Source: Termitomyces sp. T153 | Taxonomy: Eukaryota > Basidiomycota > Agaricomycetes > Agaricales > Lyophyllaceae | Assembly (NCBI GenBank): GCA_018296165.2 | Contig: JACKQL020000050.1 | Location: 248,001-312,000 of the forward strand | Reading direction: 5' to 3' | Length of the DNA stretch: 64,000 bases | Shown: positions 13,165 to 24,307 of the stretch, one piece after another | How positions within the stretch are numbered: the stretch's first letter is position 1 | How the letters are laid out: each line of letters begins with the position of its first letter | Notes under the pieces: generated by a model | Database searches by the model: none | Told to the model about the DNA's origin: nothing | What the model saw: the letters and a program-made list of their open reading frames with translations, nothing else | Translations under genes and position numbers: made by a program

Positions 13165-14656
13165 GGTCGTGGAAAGAAGAAGTAAGAACCCCAAGGACCT
13201 TTATGGACCGTGTCGATAGTGACCTTCATCTTGTACATCGTAGCCGGGCCGATGTGGTTCACATGTAAACGTATAAGTAATCATGAAACCAAGTAAAGCC
13301 TGCTTGGCCGATGACGTGAGCAGGGACAAATTGTATATTTCGGGAAAAGTCTCCGGTTTTCAAGGATTTTGGAAGCACGAGTTCGTCCATATAGGCCCAG
13401 CCTGAAGTAATTTGGGTGCCGTAATACGAAAATTTAAAGGTGTAACAAGGGAAATAATATGATACATGGGGCTTAAGAAAGGTTGAAGTTGGAGTGGCGA
13501 CATACAATTTTTGTTTGCGGCGAAAAACAGTGGCGAGCCGTCAGTTAAGCTGCACAGGGGCGCATGTTGTACGCCGCTTGAAGCGCGCTTCCCTCAAGGG
13601 GTAATCTTGAACGGTGATATCCGCCGATCAGCACACGAATATTATGTAATAGAAACATTCGAAAATATTCAAGTTGTTCCAGTTCATCTCGATTTCTAAT
13701 TACAAAGTGAGCTCGTTTTGAACAAAACATAGAAGGCTGCAGATTATGCATTCTTGAGTAGAAGCAACAACATACCAGAAGGCTCCCAGAGACCAGAATT
13801 TATTTCCGTTAATAAATAAAAATGATGACTCAGCATCATATCCCCTCTGGGCTCGAAGAGAGCCAAGAGCCAAGAGCAAGAGGTAAATACCCCTGTTGCC
13901 ACCTTCAACTTTTTCTTGAATGAAAAAAGTCTCACAAGGGAGGAATTTTTTGTACCAAGTCCGGTAATAGATGTAAGTGCAGGGAGGGAAACGAAGCTCG
14001 GAAATCTTAGACTCAAGCAGTGAGAACTTGTTCGTTTCCATGTTTATCGTGAGGCGTCGAACGCCACCGCGGGGACGACCGACCACCATGAAAAGATAGT
14101 GATCTAATTGATGTCTTCTCCGTATCAAAGATCAAGAACCTTGGAGTCCAATCACCACCTCAACCTGATGAAATGCACGCAGAAAAGAAAATTCAAGCAA
14201 GGTACAGCTGAACATATTTCATAAACGCTCACACAAGTCTTTCCGAACTCTTCGTGGCGTGAAATCTTTGCTGACGTACAACTTCAGAAGAAGCCATGCT
14301 AGCAAAAATCTGGGTCAATGTTGTATGAAATATCTGACAACATTTAGGATGTCGCAAAGTCAACAGGCCTAGCAGTTTTCGCTTATTGATGAGTTACTTA
14401 CATTTTGACTGACCAAAACGCCGACAACAGCCCTCCTTTCAGATCCACCCCTCGGTTCTCCTAGCCAGCCCAAAATGTCAAAAAGTAGGCACGTCAGACT
14501 GCGTTGCTCAAATTACTGCCTCTTCGAGTAAATCCAAGAAACAATATACATGTACATTGTAGTAGTACAATTGCAATCCAACACAGAAAGCAGTTACAAT
14601 AAAGCGACCGATTCAATAAGGGATGTTAAATACCTAGAATCCACCTTCCATGACTA
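13165..14656. other. Intergenic, upstream of the dehydrogenase
   Basis: About 1.5 kb with no recognised gene. The longest open frame is 142 codons on the minus strand (13700-14128), without known motif or start context. The first few hundred bases should hold the dehydrogenase promoter. Confidence 0.35.
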
Positions 14657-17469
14657 TCACGGTAGATACTCGCCATCATCATCACCGCGCCTCTCCTCAG
14701 ATTCCTCCTCTTCATCACTCTCAACTGCTCCCTGCACATACCCCTCGCCCATAAACACCGGCGTGCCTCCTGCTCCTCCATGCGCGAGAAATCCCCTCCC
14801 CTTACTCCTTGTTCCAACACCAACCAGAATCCCACTCTCCCCATCCTCATCCCAAGCCGCCTGAAGCTCTTGATCCAGGGTCAACCTGCACTTCCCCTTT
14901 TGTGCCCGTCCCGACACGGACAGAGCGCTATCATTCGATCCAGCCGACGCAACACTTCCCTGGCTGATAATTGACCGTTCCTCGGCATCTGCGCTTCCGT
15001 ACACCTGGCTCGGGCTCTGGCTCTCGACTTGCCCAGCAACGTATCTTCCAGTTCCAATTCTCATCTTCGGGATTCTCGAAGCGCGCACGGGTGCCTTTCC
15101 GCCATTCATACGCCTCCCCGTCTTATCCCGCTCTTCAACATCCATACCCACCGGATCCTCTTCTTCATCCGACCCATCGAATCTCCGTCTCTGCGCGGAA
15201 GCAGAAACTGTCCTGGCACGCGCGGGAGCTCTTGGCCTTATCGGTGACGTAGGCAAAGGCGATGTCGGGGGTCGGCTCGCGAACAAATCTCTCGGTTGGG
15301 GACGTGCACGTAAGGGGGACAGCGTAATCGCTGGTTGTGTCTGTGAGGGTACGGGAGGTGGCAAAAGCGGGTTTGGAGGTGGGGGCGGGGAAGGGGGCGG
15401 GGAAGGGGCCTTAGCCAATTCGCCAGCTTCCTTCTCCCGATCTTCCTCAGGCATATCCTCATCCACATCCATCACTGATCCGTCTTTCACTCTCCTCGAG
15501 ATAGATATACGTCGACTATCCCCTTCGACTGGAATCCCATTTTCCTTGAACCTAAACACGTTCCTAAACGGAGGTGTAGGTATTTGTATAGGCGGTGTTG
15601 AAGGCATCGGGTCGTCTTCCACGTCCCTATTATCATTCTCAAGATCATTGTCCGAGCATAACGACGGCGTCGTAGTAGATGCAGATGCAGAGACTGTAGA
15701 TACAGAAGGCCAGGTTCGTGTAGGGATATTGAGGGGCTGATAAGGCTGCGACTGCGACTGCAACATGGAGAGTGAAGAGTTTGCAGACGCGGACGCAAAG
15801 CTTGAATCTGACGAGCCAAATGATCGACGTTTGACAGCCAGACCTAATGATACAATTTAATTGACACTTGAGGGCCACAAGATAAAAGATAACTCACGAA
15901 GGTCATCCTGGAACTCTACCAGATCATTGCCGCCACGTTTTCTCTTCTCTCCAGCCCTCAAATATGAGATGCTTGGCCGCTTTGCCAAAGTTGCATTCTG
16001 TGTGAACGATGAAGCTGATCGCTTCAGAAACACAGAACCACTGAGACCGGATTCACCACTAAATGACATATTTGCCGTTGAACCACCCAAGGAAACCTTG
16101 CGTAGCTTGACAGTCTTCATCTCTTTCAAAAACGCCAACATCTTATCTGGTGGTATACCCACTACAGGCTGTCCCTGACGCTTGGTTGAGTGTGGGGGGT
16201 TAATTGGTGCCTCAACAGGGGTGGGAGTATGTTTGAGTGCGGCACGAGCAGAGACGAATAAAGTTTCAACGCCTCCATTTGTCGCAATCCCCAGTGAGCC
16301 TGGTGGTGGTGGCGGCGGCGGGGGTGGAGGTGGAGGTGCCCCAATGTGTGGTGTAGACATACGCGGACGTCTTGCAAGCTGTAGAGGCCAATTAGCAACA
16401 AAAAATGAAGATTGAACAAGACCAACTTCTTCCTTGAGCCTCGCAATCTCCTCCTCAAGCAACCTGATCCGTTCCTTATCATGTTGACTAGACTCAGACT
16501 CCGACTCTTCATCCTCTCTCCTCCTCTGGTCCGCTCTCACAGCGGCCAACTCTCGCTCCTTTCCTTTGACCCAAATCTCCCCAGAAGTATTCGCTTCTCC
16601 ATCTTCATCAATCGACAAATCCACGACCGCCTTTCCCTTGCCTTTACCACGCGGCGAGTCCTTCATTTTCAGTGGGGACCCATTTGGGCTGGGTAACAAA
16701 ATCGACGGGTCTGCATCGCCTTCACTGACGCGAAATCGGTCAACAGCCGCTCTCACCGATAATTTGCTCTTCGAGTTCGACGGACCCGGTCGGTCATCGA
16801 CAATCGACGGCGGAGGGCTGGGTATTTCAGACTCGAACCTCACATGACGGCCATCGTCAGGTATCAGCGATGGGGACCGAGGAAACAGCGACCCCGGCAT
16901 ACTAGAAGAGTACCGTTTACGCAAAGCGCGTGGTAGCGGGGGAGGCGTGGGTGAATGGCGGGACTCTGAGTCTTCTGCAAACGCGACTGAGGGCGGGTTG
17001 GCTTGAATATTGTTAGCTTGACGCACCTTCAGACTCGGACTCGGGGCGACTTGGCTTTTCGACCCGGTTGGGCATTGTAGGCCGCTGTCTCGCAACTTCT
17101 TTGCCCGCGCGCTTACTGGTGCTGGGCTTCAGATCATCAGAGCCATCATCCGACTGTTGCTCGTTGAACAACGGCGGCGTTGGGCGCCGAGCGCGTCGTT
17201 GAGCCGGTTTCTGACAAAAAGAGGCCTCGCCCAGCGGTCGAGTAGACCGTGAATGGTCTTCACGGTGTTTCCTGTGCGATTTCATGCGTGGAAGCGACGG
17301 CGACTGCGCTAGAAGTGAGCTCAACGTACAGACAGAGCCGATAGCCACATACCTCATATTCGTCATCCTCATCGAGTGTCCCGCCCGTCGCTGTGGTCAC
17401 AAACGAGCCCAATTCGCGCGACACAAAATCGAATACGCCCGCCAGGAGGCCCGAGCTCTGCGCCATCAT
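14657..17469 (-). CDS. Proline-rich WH2-like hypothetical protein
   Basis: Large low-complexity protein of about 850-900 residues in at least four exons on the minus strand. It starts at ATG 17469 (MMAQSSGLLAGVFDFVSREL, an amphipathic start) and ends at TGA 14657. Order of features: an acidic DEDDEYE; Arg/Ser-rich disordered stretches; a predicted coiled coil (KERIRLLEEEIARLKEEVGL) near 16,440; a run of 12 prolines near 16,310; then KMLAFLKEMKTVKLRKV. The last matches the WH2 actin-monomer pattern (amphipathic helix followed by LRKV). More proline clusters follow (PPPSPPPPPNPLLPPP), and the tail carries the acidic run ESDEEEESEERRGDDD. A polyproline tract before a WH2 motif suggests profilin/actin-linked assembly in the cell cortex or septum. 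That role is inference; no close relative is recognised. Confidence 0.75.
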
Positions 17470-17594
17470 GCAGGTTTTCTGCAGAATTCACTAAACGAAG
17501 GCAAAGGCCTCCCAACCAAACATCAACAACCCCACTTACTTGAGAAAACAATCAGAAAAATCGTGTATAAAATCGTATATTGCTACTGCTCTAA

Positions 17595-19322
17595 TTACTG
17601 CGGTGCATTGACCTCAGGCAACCGTGCGCCGAGGTTGTCCGGGACGGCAAGGTCATCGTTCAGCTGGCTCACGAGGTGTCCACCAAATGCTACAGGCCCG
17701 TTCTTAGCTCTGTATCCAGCTATGCGCTCCTCAACAAGCGGGCGGAAGTGGCGCATCAGGCCCTGAATAGGCCACGCCGCAGCGTCACCCAGCGCGCAGA
17801 TTGTGCGGCCTTCTACTTGTTTGCTGTACCAAGTTCAGTCAGAGATACCTTATGATAAGTATTCAAGACGTACGTGAGCTCTAGAAGCATGTCAATTTCC
17901 CGTTGGTGACCCCGACCTTCAACCAGACGGTTCATCATGTTCTTCATCCAGGTCGTGCCCTCTCTACACGGCGTGCACTGTCCACAGGACTCGTGTTTGT
18001 AGAACTATACCCAGATTAGCGTGATTTGCCATCCATGGTCACCGAAAACATACGTCAGAGAAGCGCGAAATAGCCTTGATGATATCTGTGCTCTTGTCCA
18101 TGACAATGACGGCACCTGTTCCGAGACCAGTTTGAGCATCCTTGAGTGAATCAAAGTCCATCCTGCACTAGATCAGTCACATTCTAAAGGAAGTGAAGCC
18201 ACTCACAAAACCTGAGCGCAGGTGTCTTTCGGAATAACAGGCACCGACGAACCACCAGGTATAATTCCCAACAAATTATCCCATCCACCTCTGATACCTC
18301 CACAATGCTTCTCCAGCAACTCCTTGAGTGGGATGCTCATCTCCTCCTCAACCACACACGGGTTATTCACATGCCCACTAATGCAGAACAACTTGGTCCC
18401 CTGATTCCTTTCCCTTCCAAAGCCCGCAAACCAGCTCCCGCCCCTCCTGCAAATCGTCGGGGCCACTGCAACCGTCTCCACATTCGCCACCGTCGTCGGG
18501 CATCCAAACAGTCCCACATCAGCTGGGAACGGGGGCTTGAGCCTCGGCTTGCCCTGCTTGCCCTCCAGCGACTCAATTAGCGCCGTCTCCTCACCACAGA
18601 CGTACGCACCCGCCCCACGGTGCACGTACACATCGAATTTGTATCCAGAACCACACGAGTCAGGACCAATGAGACCCGCAGCGTACGCCTCGTTGATCGC
18701 CTGCTGGACGTGCGAGGCCTCCTGGTAGAATTCACCGCGGATATAGATATATGCAGCCGTGGCGTTCATGGCGCGTCCCGCGACGAGGCATCCCTCGACA
18801 AGTTTGTGCGGGTCTCCACGTAGAATTTCACGGTCCTTACACGTCCCAGGCTCGCCTTCATCTGCATTAACAACGAGATACCGGGGTCTCGGGTCCTTTT
18901 CCCATCCAGGTTTGTTCATAAAGCTCCACTTCAGACCACTAGGGAAACCAGCACCACCACGACCACGGAGCCCCGAGTCCTTGATAGTCTGAATGATCCA
19001 TGAGTCGCCCTTGAGGATAATCTCTTTTGTGCGGTGCCAGTCGCCTCTGGCCTACGGAACATAAGACCAGTTACACCACTCAGGAAGCAACGACGACCAA
19101 CCTTTGCACCCTTTAGTCCATGATCATACCTACAGTAGACGTTTGTAAAAATACGGTCCTGATCCTTGAGCCCACCGTATCTACGAACGGGGTGCTCAGC
19201 AATAGTTGCCAAAGACCGCTCAAGTCGCAATTTTGCACGGAAAGGCCGCGCGATAGCTTTCGATCCGTAAGCACCAGGGAAGAAATCACAGCAAACAACA
19301 CACCTGTCGACGTCTTGAGCAT
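17595..19322 (-). CDS. NADH:ubiquinone oxidoreductase 51 kDa subunit (complex I, NDUFV1/NuoF)
   Basis: Carries the FMN and the N3 iron-sulfur cluster that accept electrons from NADH in mitochondrial complex I. The best start is ATG 19322 (MLKTST). A 49-nt intron then joins to [15 protein letters not shown], an arginine-rich mitochondrial presequence. Main blocks: [31 protein letters not shown] (FMN/NADH site), [89 protein letters not shown], the cluster ligands [12 protein letters not shown] and the fourth cysteine in [17 protein letters not shown]. The stop TAA is at 17595. About 490 residues, normal for the family. VPS26 is divergent, 148 bp from its start. Confidence 0.95.
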
Positions 19323-19470
19323 CTTTGACGACGACGCCAAGGATAGCAGTGGTCGTCGTAGAGAACAGCCAGACGTAGGCGGAGTTTTTCGGGTTGCCGA
19401 ATCAGGCGAGTCTGTGACCTCGTGACGCCGAGGCGGCCATTCCTCGTCGTCGCCGCCGTCGTCGCCATTC
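19323..19470. promoter_or_regulatory. Divergent promoter gap NDUFV1 / VPS26
   Basis: 148 bp between ATG 19322 (minus) and ATG 19471 (plus). GC-rich with a GTCGTCG run near the VPS26 start. No TATA box seen. Confidence 0.55.
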
Positions 19471-20742
19471 ATGGCCGCCTTCTTTTTCGCCTCCCCCATC
19501 GACGTCGACGTCAAACTCGAGGGCGAGGAACTCCGCAAGCAGGTCGAGATCAAGTCCGACAAGGACAAGACCATCTCTTGTCCAGTCTATTATGACGGCG
19601 AATCTGTTACTGGGCAGGTGCGTGCCGCCGCTTGCGTCGTTCGCAAATAATTGACGAGCCTACAGGTCGCTATTCGCGTTAGAGATGGCAAGAAGCTCGC
19701 GCACGACGGAATCAAGGTCGAGTTTGTCGGCAGCATAGGTTCGTTGCACCCATTCGCCTCGAGTACCCAAACCAATTCAACCAGAGCTGTTCTACGACCG
19801 GGGTCATCATCATGAATTCCTCTCCCTCTCTCAGGAACTCGCTGCGCCAGGAGAAATGCGTCAAGCACAGACATTCGACTTTCTCTTCAAGAATGTAGAG
19901 AAGCAGTTTGAATCTTACCAGGGCATCAATGTCAAACTAAGGTGAGTCCTACCAGTCGCATGCTGCATTCACTAATTCCTTCAAAAGATATTACATTCGT
20001 GTCTCCATCTCCCGTCGTATGGCAGACGTTTCGAAAGAGAAAGACATCTGGGTGCACTCTTTCCGCATGCCGCCCGACAGCAACAACGCCATCAAGATGG
20101 AAGTCGGCATTGAGGACTGTCTACATATTGAATTCGAGTACAACAAATCTAAGTGTGTTGCCTTCCTAACCTCTGTGCACCCTTTCCCTGATCTATTGTA
20201 GATATCACCTCAAAGACGTCATCGTCGGCAAGATCTACTTTCTCCTCGTGCGCATAAAGATCAAACACATGGAACTCTCCATCATCCGCCGCGAAACGAC
20301 CGGTGCACCTCCAAATCAATATAACGAATCCGAGACGATCACCAAGTTTGAAATCATGGACGGCGCTCCTGTGCGCGGTGAGTACCCTCCTCCTCCACCA
20401 AAACTATAAATTAAATATTCTCAGGCGAAACAATTCCTATACGCCTCTTCCTCGGTGGCTTTGACCTCACTCCAACATTCCGCGACGTCAACAAGAAGTT
20501 CAGCACGAGGTACTATCTCAACCTCGTCCTGATCGATGAGGAAAACCGACGGTACTTTAAGCAGCAGGTACGTCACCTCTCCGCTCTTCCTCGCCATCAA
20601 TTCAACAAGCCCTCTGCAGGAGATTACGATATTCCGGATACCCGAGGTTTGTTGGCCTTCCAAACATTCCCATGCTATAATGCTGACGGGTTCCTCTTCA
20701 GAACTGATACACCATGTACTGTACTATTATCTATATTATTGA
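19471..20742 (+). CDS. VPS26: Vacuolar protein sorting-associated protein 26 (retromer subunit)
   Basis: Arrestin-fold subunit of the retromer, which returns cargo receptors from endosomes to the Golgi. Plus strand, six or seven exons. ATG 19471 starts MAAFFFASPIDVDVKLEGEE. Then follow YYDGESVTGQVAIRV (spanning intron 1, 19618-19664), KVEFVGSIELFYDRGHHHEF, FLFKNVEKQFESYQGINVKL, YYIRVSISRRMADVSKEKDIWVH (the VPS26 signature), [77 protein letters not shown] and EENRRYFKQQEI. The last exon gives a short unusual tail (ELIHHVLYYYLYY, stop 20740-20742) instead of the longer polar tail of animal VPS26. This is the only intact copy; broken copies lie at 4.3-4.8 and 61.4-62.3 kb. Confidence 0.94.
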
Positions 20743-20865
20743 CAGTGGTCTTTATTTTACATTTCCTACGACTCTGAGATTTCTCCTGCAGATCAAGTAA
20801 TTCTTGTCAAGATCTCGGCTGAGAAAACCCTTGCGATCCAGGTTAATGTACACACTTCGTCAGAT
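20743..20865. other. VPS26 3' flank
   Basis: Short convergent spacer. The segment from 20771 onward (GACTCTGAGATTTCTCC) is shared with copy C at 62281. Confidence 0.4.
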
Positions 20866-21300
20866 TCAAGAATTAGTCAGGAAAGGTGATGAATGCGCTC
20901 TTAGCATCGACGCGTCCTGTCTGGCCTTTTGTAAGATCTGGGATTGTAAGAACTCGTGGCGTGGGCTGGATTCCACTGGCACAATTCGCGCGTTGCACAA
21001 CGTGCGTGCCTTTCTTGTTGATCGTTCGAATCCCTGACTTTGACTTTGAACCGTTGGCAGCAATCAAACAGCGATCATCTCTCAGAGTAACCTGGGCCAT
21101 CGACGAATTCTGTTGGAATTTCTGGCCAAGGTGTAGTGTTGTTCATTAGCCCCTCAAGTTTACTATATGGCAATTTGGTTGTCAAAGATCGACGAGGACG
21201 CTGACAGACGTATTTCTTAAAATTCCAACATCGAAATAATTTGCTCCCTTCTCGTCTTTTCTACAGTCTCTCTCCTGACCGCTCCGAGCTGTACATATCG
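20866..21300 (-). CDS. Unknown ORFs conserved between duplicate blocks B and C
   Basis: Overlapping minus-strand frames of 65-75 codons carry NGSKSKSGIRTINKKGTH and GIQPTPRVLTIPDL. An upstream stretch near 21120-21300 reads LPYSKLEGL and NNTTPWPEIPTEFVDGPGY in one frame. Copy C at 62.3-62.8 kb retains the same words (NRSKSKSGNRTINKRGTH; NNTTPWPEIPTKFVDSPGY). Conservation may simply reflect recent duplication rather than selection. No known domain, no clear start or splice model. It lies between VPS26 and module gene 2. Confidence 0.25.
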
Positions 21301-21382
21301 AAATGGTTGATGCTATTGCAACCAGTGCCGCACGAATACCACTACGCTAGCTACACTCGGACCATGTACCAACGCTAGATGC

Positions 21383-22265
21383 CTAGAAAACATTCTTCTG
21401 CTCCCTTTTCCTTCTCTCTGCGATGCTTGTCAACATAATCTCCCGACCACTGCGGGAGAAATGCCTCTTTATCTTTTCCCCTCCACTCGCAACCACCTTG
21501 TGCCCCGTCCCCGATGTCGTCTTTTCACTCACGGATTTAGTCGCTGTCGTAACTGCAGCTGCGAGTGTCAAATGCGCGTGAGTCACTGCCATGGTCGTCG
21601 ATGGTTGGACTGCTGGGACTAGGTTCTTGAGTGCCCCTTCTTTTAAAGCAAACGAGCCAGGTTGTCCCACACTTTCCCGATATCGTCTTCTCTCAGAAAA
21701 ATAGTGACGTGATAGTATGGACGATAGTCTTTGCACGCCTCAAAGATGGGGCGGCCTTATTCGTCTTTCACAGACAAGATCTCGTTGCTTCTGATGCTAG
21801 GTCAAGAGTTGATGAACTCTGATTATATATAATGTGATACCACTCACGACCATATGAACTTGCCCTTCGCTGAGCAGTGCTTCTGGAGCTGCTCAACGCC
21901 AAGGTCCCGAAAGGTTGAAAGACCACTAAAAGGTGGAAGAGTAAGGAAAGGAAGAGAAGATGTGACGTAGTAAACTGACGGGGAATTCTGTTTTTCCTGA
22001 TGAGGACTTTCGGGACGAGTTGCTTTCGATATCACTACGGTGCTGGCCGATATTTTTCATCAGGCAGATCAGGAGCAATCCTGAGAAAGTTTATCTTGAG
22101 CCGCTGTAAGTCCTTGTCTTCCTTTCCTAGCGCAGAGTTGGAAGTTCTGCAGCGGTAAAGGGTGAATATCTCATTGGCCCTTATGACCGAGAAGATAGGG
22201 ACAATGTGGCGAACAACAGTAAAAGGATACGTGTCATGGCAGATCCTTAGAACGGCATTGTTCAA
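21383..22265 (-). pseudogene. Module gene 2, copy B (frameshifted)
   Basis: Minus-strand relative of the gene at 2.86-3.71 kb. The C-terminal frame (21383-21736) has LKNLVPAVQPSTT, SGREIMLTSIAERRKREQKNVF. The middle (21844-22035) has SVYYVTSSLPFLTL and KGKFIWS. The N-terminal part has ANEIFTLYRC and SALGKEDKDLQRLK. Relative to copy A, one base is missing inside the signal-peptide codons, putting the hydrophobic leader and the EIFTLYRC block in different frames. At the middle indel this copy keeps a longer open frame than copy A, so each copy is broken at a different place. It lies directly after module gene 1 (22.7-23.2 kb) on the same strand and faces VPS26. Confidence 0.5.
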
Positions 22266-22727
22266 TGTCGCGTGATGAGACTGACCCTGGCCCTTACGTG
22301 AAATCAGGTGGTAAAGAGCATTTGATATGAGGACAACAATGTCAAAGGAATAGGAAATGCAGATATGGGGAGGACCAGCCTAAAGGTTTCCCCAGGATAA
22401 GGCTGCTATTTGTCATCGACGAATTTTGTGGCTACGGCCCGAAATAAAAGTCCGTTACAAAAGAATGATTGAACCGCAATGTGAGGGCGCGTTGCACCGT
22501 TCAACGCCGCAGCTGTGATAGCTTGCCTAACCTGGAAATATTGCTTGTAGTGTCTGTCTTCAATTATGTATATGCACATTTACTATGTATGACGATCAAA
22601 CTTTGACCATTGATACGAGATGATTTTGGACCAGCCTACTCATATGGCAACCGTGAAAAGCTGTCCACAGCGAGCGAGGCACCAGAGAAGCGCAAGGAAT
22701 TTGTCCTCTTCCTTCCAACCCCAGCTA
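22266..22727. repeat. Module inter-gene spacer and gene 1 3' region, shared with copies A, C and E
   Basis: Contains landmark words shared with 63.4-63.8 kb (direct) and 2.4-2.8 kb and 53.2-53.4 kb (inverted): GCTATTTGTCATCGA, AACCGCAATGTGAGGGCG, TTTACTATGTATGACGAT, CAACCGTGAAAAGC. The terminal exon of gene 1 (minus) lies near 22640-22780. Confidence 0.6.
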
Positions 22728-23219
22728 TCAGGTGCAGGTCCTCGTATCTCCTTGCGACGCTTTATCGCTGCATTTATAATCTAAACAATAGTGTGAGAGA
22801 AACTTGGCGAGTGAACACGAGAGCATACCAACCCATGAAAAACGAGCCAGGCTCAATAATCCTTTCTCATCTAATCTCATCTTCCTCCACCTCTTGATGT
22901 CTTCAACTTCCACTTCTTTCAAGTAATCACGGCCTTTTTCCTTAGAGTAAGACTCCGTGGACGCTCTCCTGACGTCTATGTTATACTGTAGATATTCGAT
23001 GCTGATAAGATGCCACATATTTCTGTCATCCTCACTATTGGTTTCATCGTCGCTATTGATTTCGTCATCACTATCGTTGGTCTTGTAATTTGACCATCTT
23101 GCTTTGAAATCATCTTGGACGATATTCCGGACTGTCAAGAGGGGAATGCTCCAAGGATAATGGATAGTACCATCAAGGGCTAGTGGTCTATTGTGGGAAT
23201 AGCTGTCGTAGGCTGGCAT
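22728..23219 (-). CDS. Module gene 1, copy B: hypothetical DGTIHYP-family protein
   Basis: 163-codon frame on the minus strand with DGTIHYP, LTVRNIVQDDFKARW, the acidic NDSDDEINSDDETNSEDD run, RRASTESYSKE and the GDTRTCT C-terminus. It aligns with copies A1 and A2 over its full length but has lost a few residues before the acidic run. A GTATGC..TTTAG intron of 48 nt near the end is in frame. The start used here is the first ATG (MPAYDSYSHN); in copies A1/A2 the equivalent Met follows an intron acceptor, so an upstream exon (probably within 23220-23640) may be missing from this call. Function unknown. Confidence 0.5.
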   Translation of the reverse strand: MPAYDSYSHNRPLALDGTIHYPWSIPLLTVRNIVQDDFKARWSNYKTNDSDDEINSDDETNSEDDRNMWHLISIEYLQYNIDVRRASTESYSKEKGRDYLKEVEVEDIKRWRKMRLDEKGLLSLARFSWVGMLSCSLAKFLSHYCLDYKCSDKASQGDTRTCT

Positions 23220-23800
23220 GAGGACTATTTAGTGAGTGATAATTGAAGCCTGAGCAGTATTGGTGGTCAAAGTTCAGACAAGAACAGAAGGGGGCTTTCA
23301 CAGTCCGCGCGAAGTGATTGTACAATCTCGTGAATGATACCAGGCCAGAACTGATTGATTATTTTTGCAAAACATTAAAAGCGGATCTGAGAAGCTTTGA
23401 GAAGATATACCTGGGATGAATCAGGAACAGCGTATTTGAACTTGAACGCAACTGAGACAACTGGCGACGACGAGATCATGAAGTCGTGGCACATATGATA
23501 TATTGTACACATCAGATGCATCAGATGTTGATCAGCGATTCTAGCATCCCTGCTGACAACCTTGTTGATTCTCAGATGTTGATTAACATGCCGATGAACA
23601 TGTGTAGGTGCCTGAAAGAATATCAATTACATACATAACAACTCCTGCCCGAGACCAGGACATCACAAAGATCTAAGGTCGTAGAGAGAAGGATCAATGA
23701 ACAGTCGAAGGCTGATTGAGTTATATGATGCCCAGTCATGAACTAGCCTTGAACATTCGCGACTCCCTGGTCGTTGACCATGATTGGTGGAAATATCTTT
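23220..23800. other. 5' flank of module copy B
   Basis: Holds words shared with the 5' flank of copy D at 32.1-32.5 kb, for example CATCAGATGCATCAGATGTTGATCA, here abbreviated as CATCAGATGTTGATCAGCGA. No independent gene is recognised. Confidence 0.45.
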
Positions 23801-23938
23801 GTAGTGCTACAACTCCTGTGCTCAACTATGTGCGCATGCAAAGTGACAATTGACCTGTGGGCATTTATGCATACATTTTGGGCCAGCCTCATATGGCAAC
23901 CATGAAAAGGTCTCCACAGCAAGCGAGTAAGTAACCAG
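23801..23938 (-). repeat. Module copy D, 3' end (left of a retrotransposon insertion)
   Basis: GGCCAGCCTC, CATATGGCAACCATGAAAAG and CCACAGCAAGCGAG match the gene-1 3' end of copies B and C. The match stops at 23938 and resumes at 31357 (CACCAGAGAAACAC). The bases ACCAG occur at both edges (23934-23938 and 31357-31361), consistent with a 5-bp target duplication. This left piece still contains CpG, the right piece almost none. Confidence 0.7.
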
Positions 23939-24290
23939 TATTACGACGGCGCTTACCTTCTACAAGGAAGGAAAGGCCGAAAATACGGAAAACAAGTACT
24001 TACCCTAAATATATACCCAATCATGCTGAAAACTGTAAGCATAATCAAGCCGAAAACTGTAAGGCCAAGGGGAAGTACTTACCGTAGTTCGAATACCAGT
24101 AAAAACCCCAACGAACAAAAGCCAGCAGCACGAGCGAGAAAGAAATCAATGAGGCCTCGACACGTCAATGATCGAAATCGATCATTACTGACAAGCCGAG
24201 GCTCGCTTGATGGGTGGCAGTGCCAGCTCGGGCTGGTTACTGCTTAACCAATGCCAAGCTGGTTGCCCCCACCCTTCCCGCTCAACAAAC
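23939..24290 (+). repeat. Partial 5' LTR of element X (CpG retained)
   Basis: Matches the first part of the 3' LTR at 30458 over its whole length (TTCTACAAGGAAG, CAAGTACTTACCCTAAATAT, CCCAATCATGCTGAAAAC). It carries CpGs where the 3' copy has CA or TG. Truncated at about 24290, where gypsy RNase H coding sequence begins. Confidence 0.7.
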
Positions 24291-24307
24291 TGGAGTGGTA
24301 GCACCTC

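Noticed and set aside
13700..14128. 142-codon minus-strand ORF between the dehydrogenase and the WH2-like gene
   Set aside because: No recognisable domain, no start context and no homologous copy in the window; kept only as a remark.
14550..15252. Plus-strand Ser/Pro-rich ORFs
   Set aside because: Antisense images of the low-complexity proline-rich protein.
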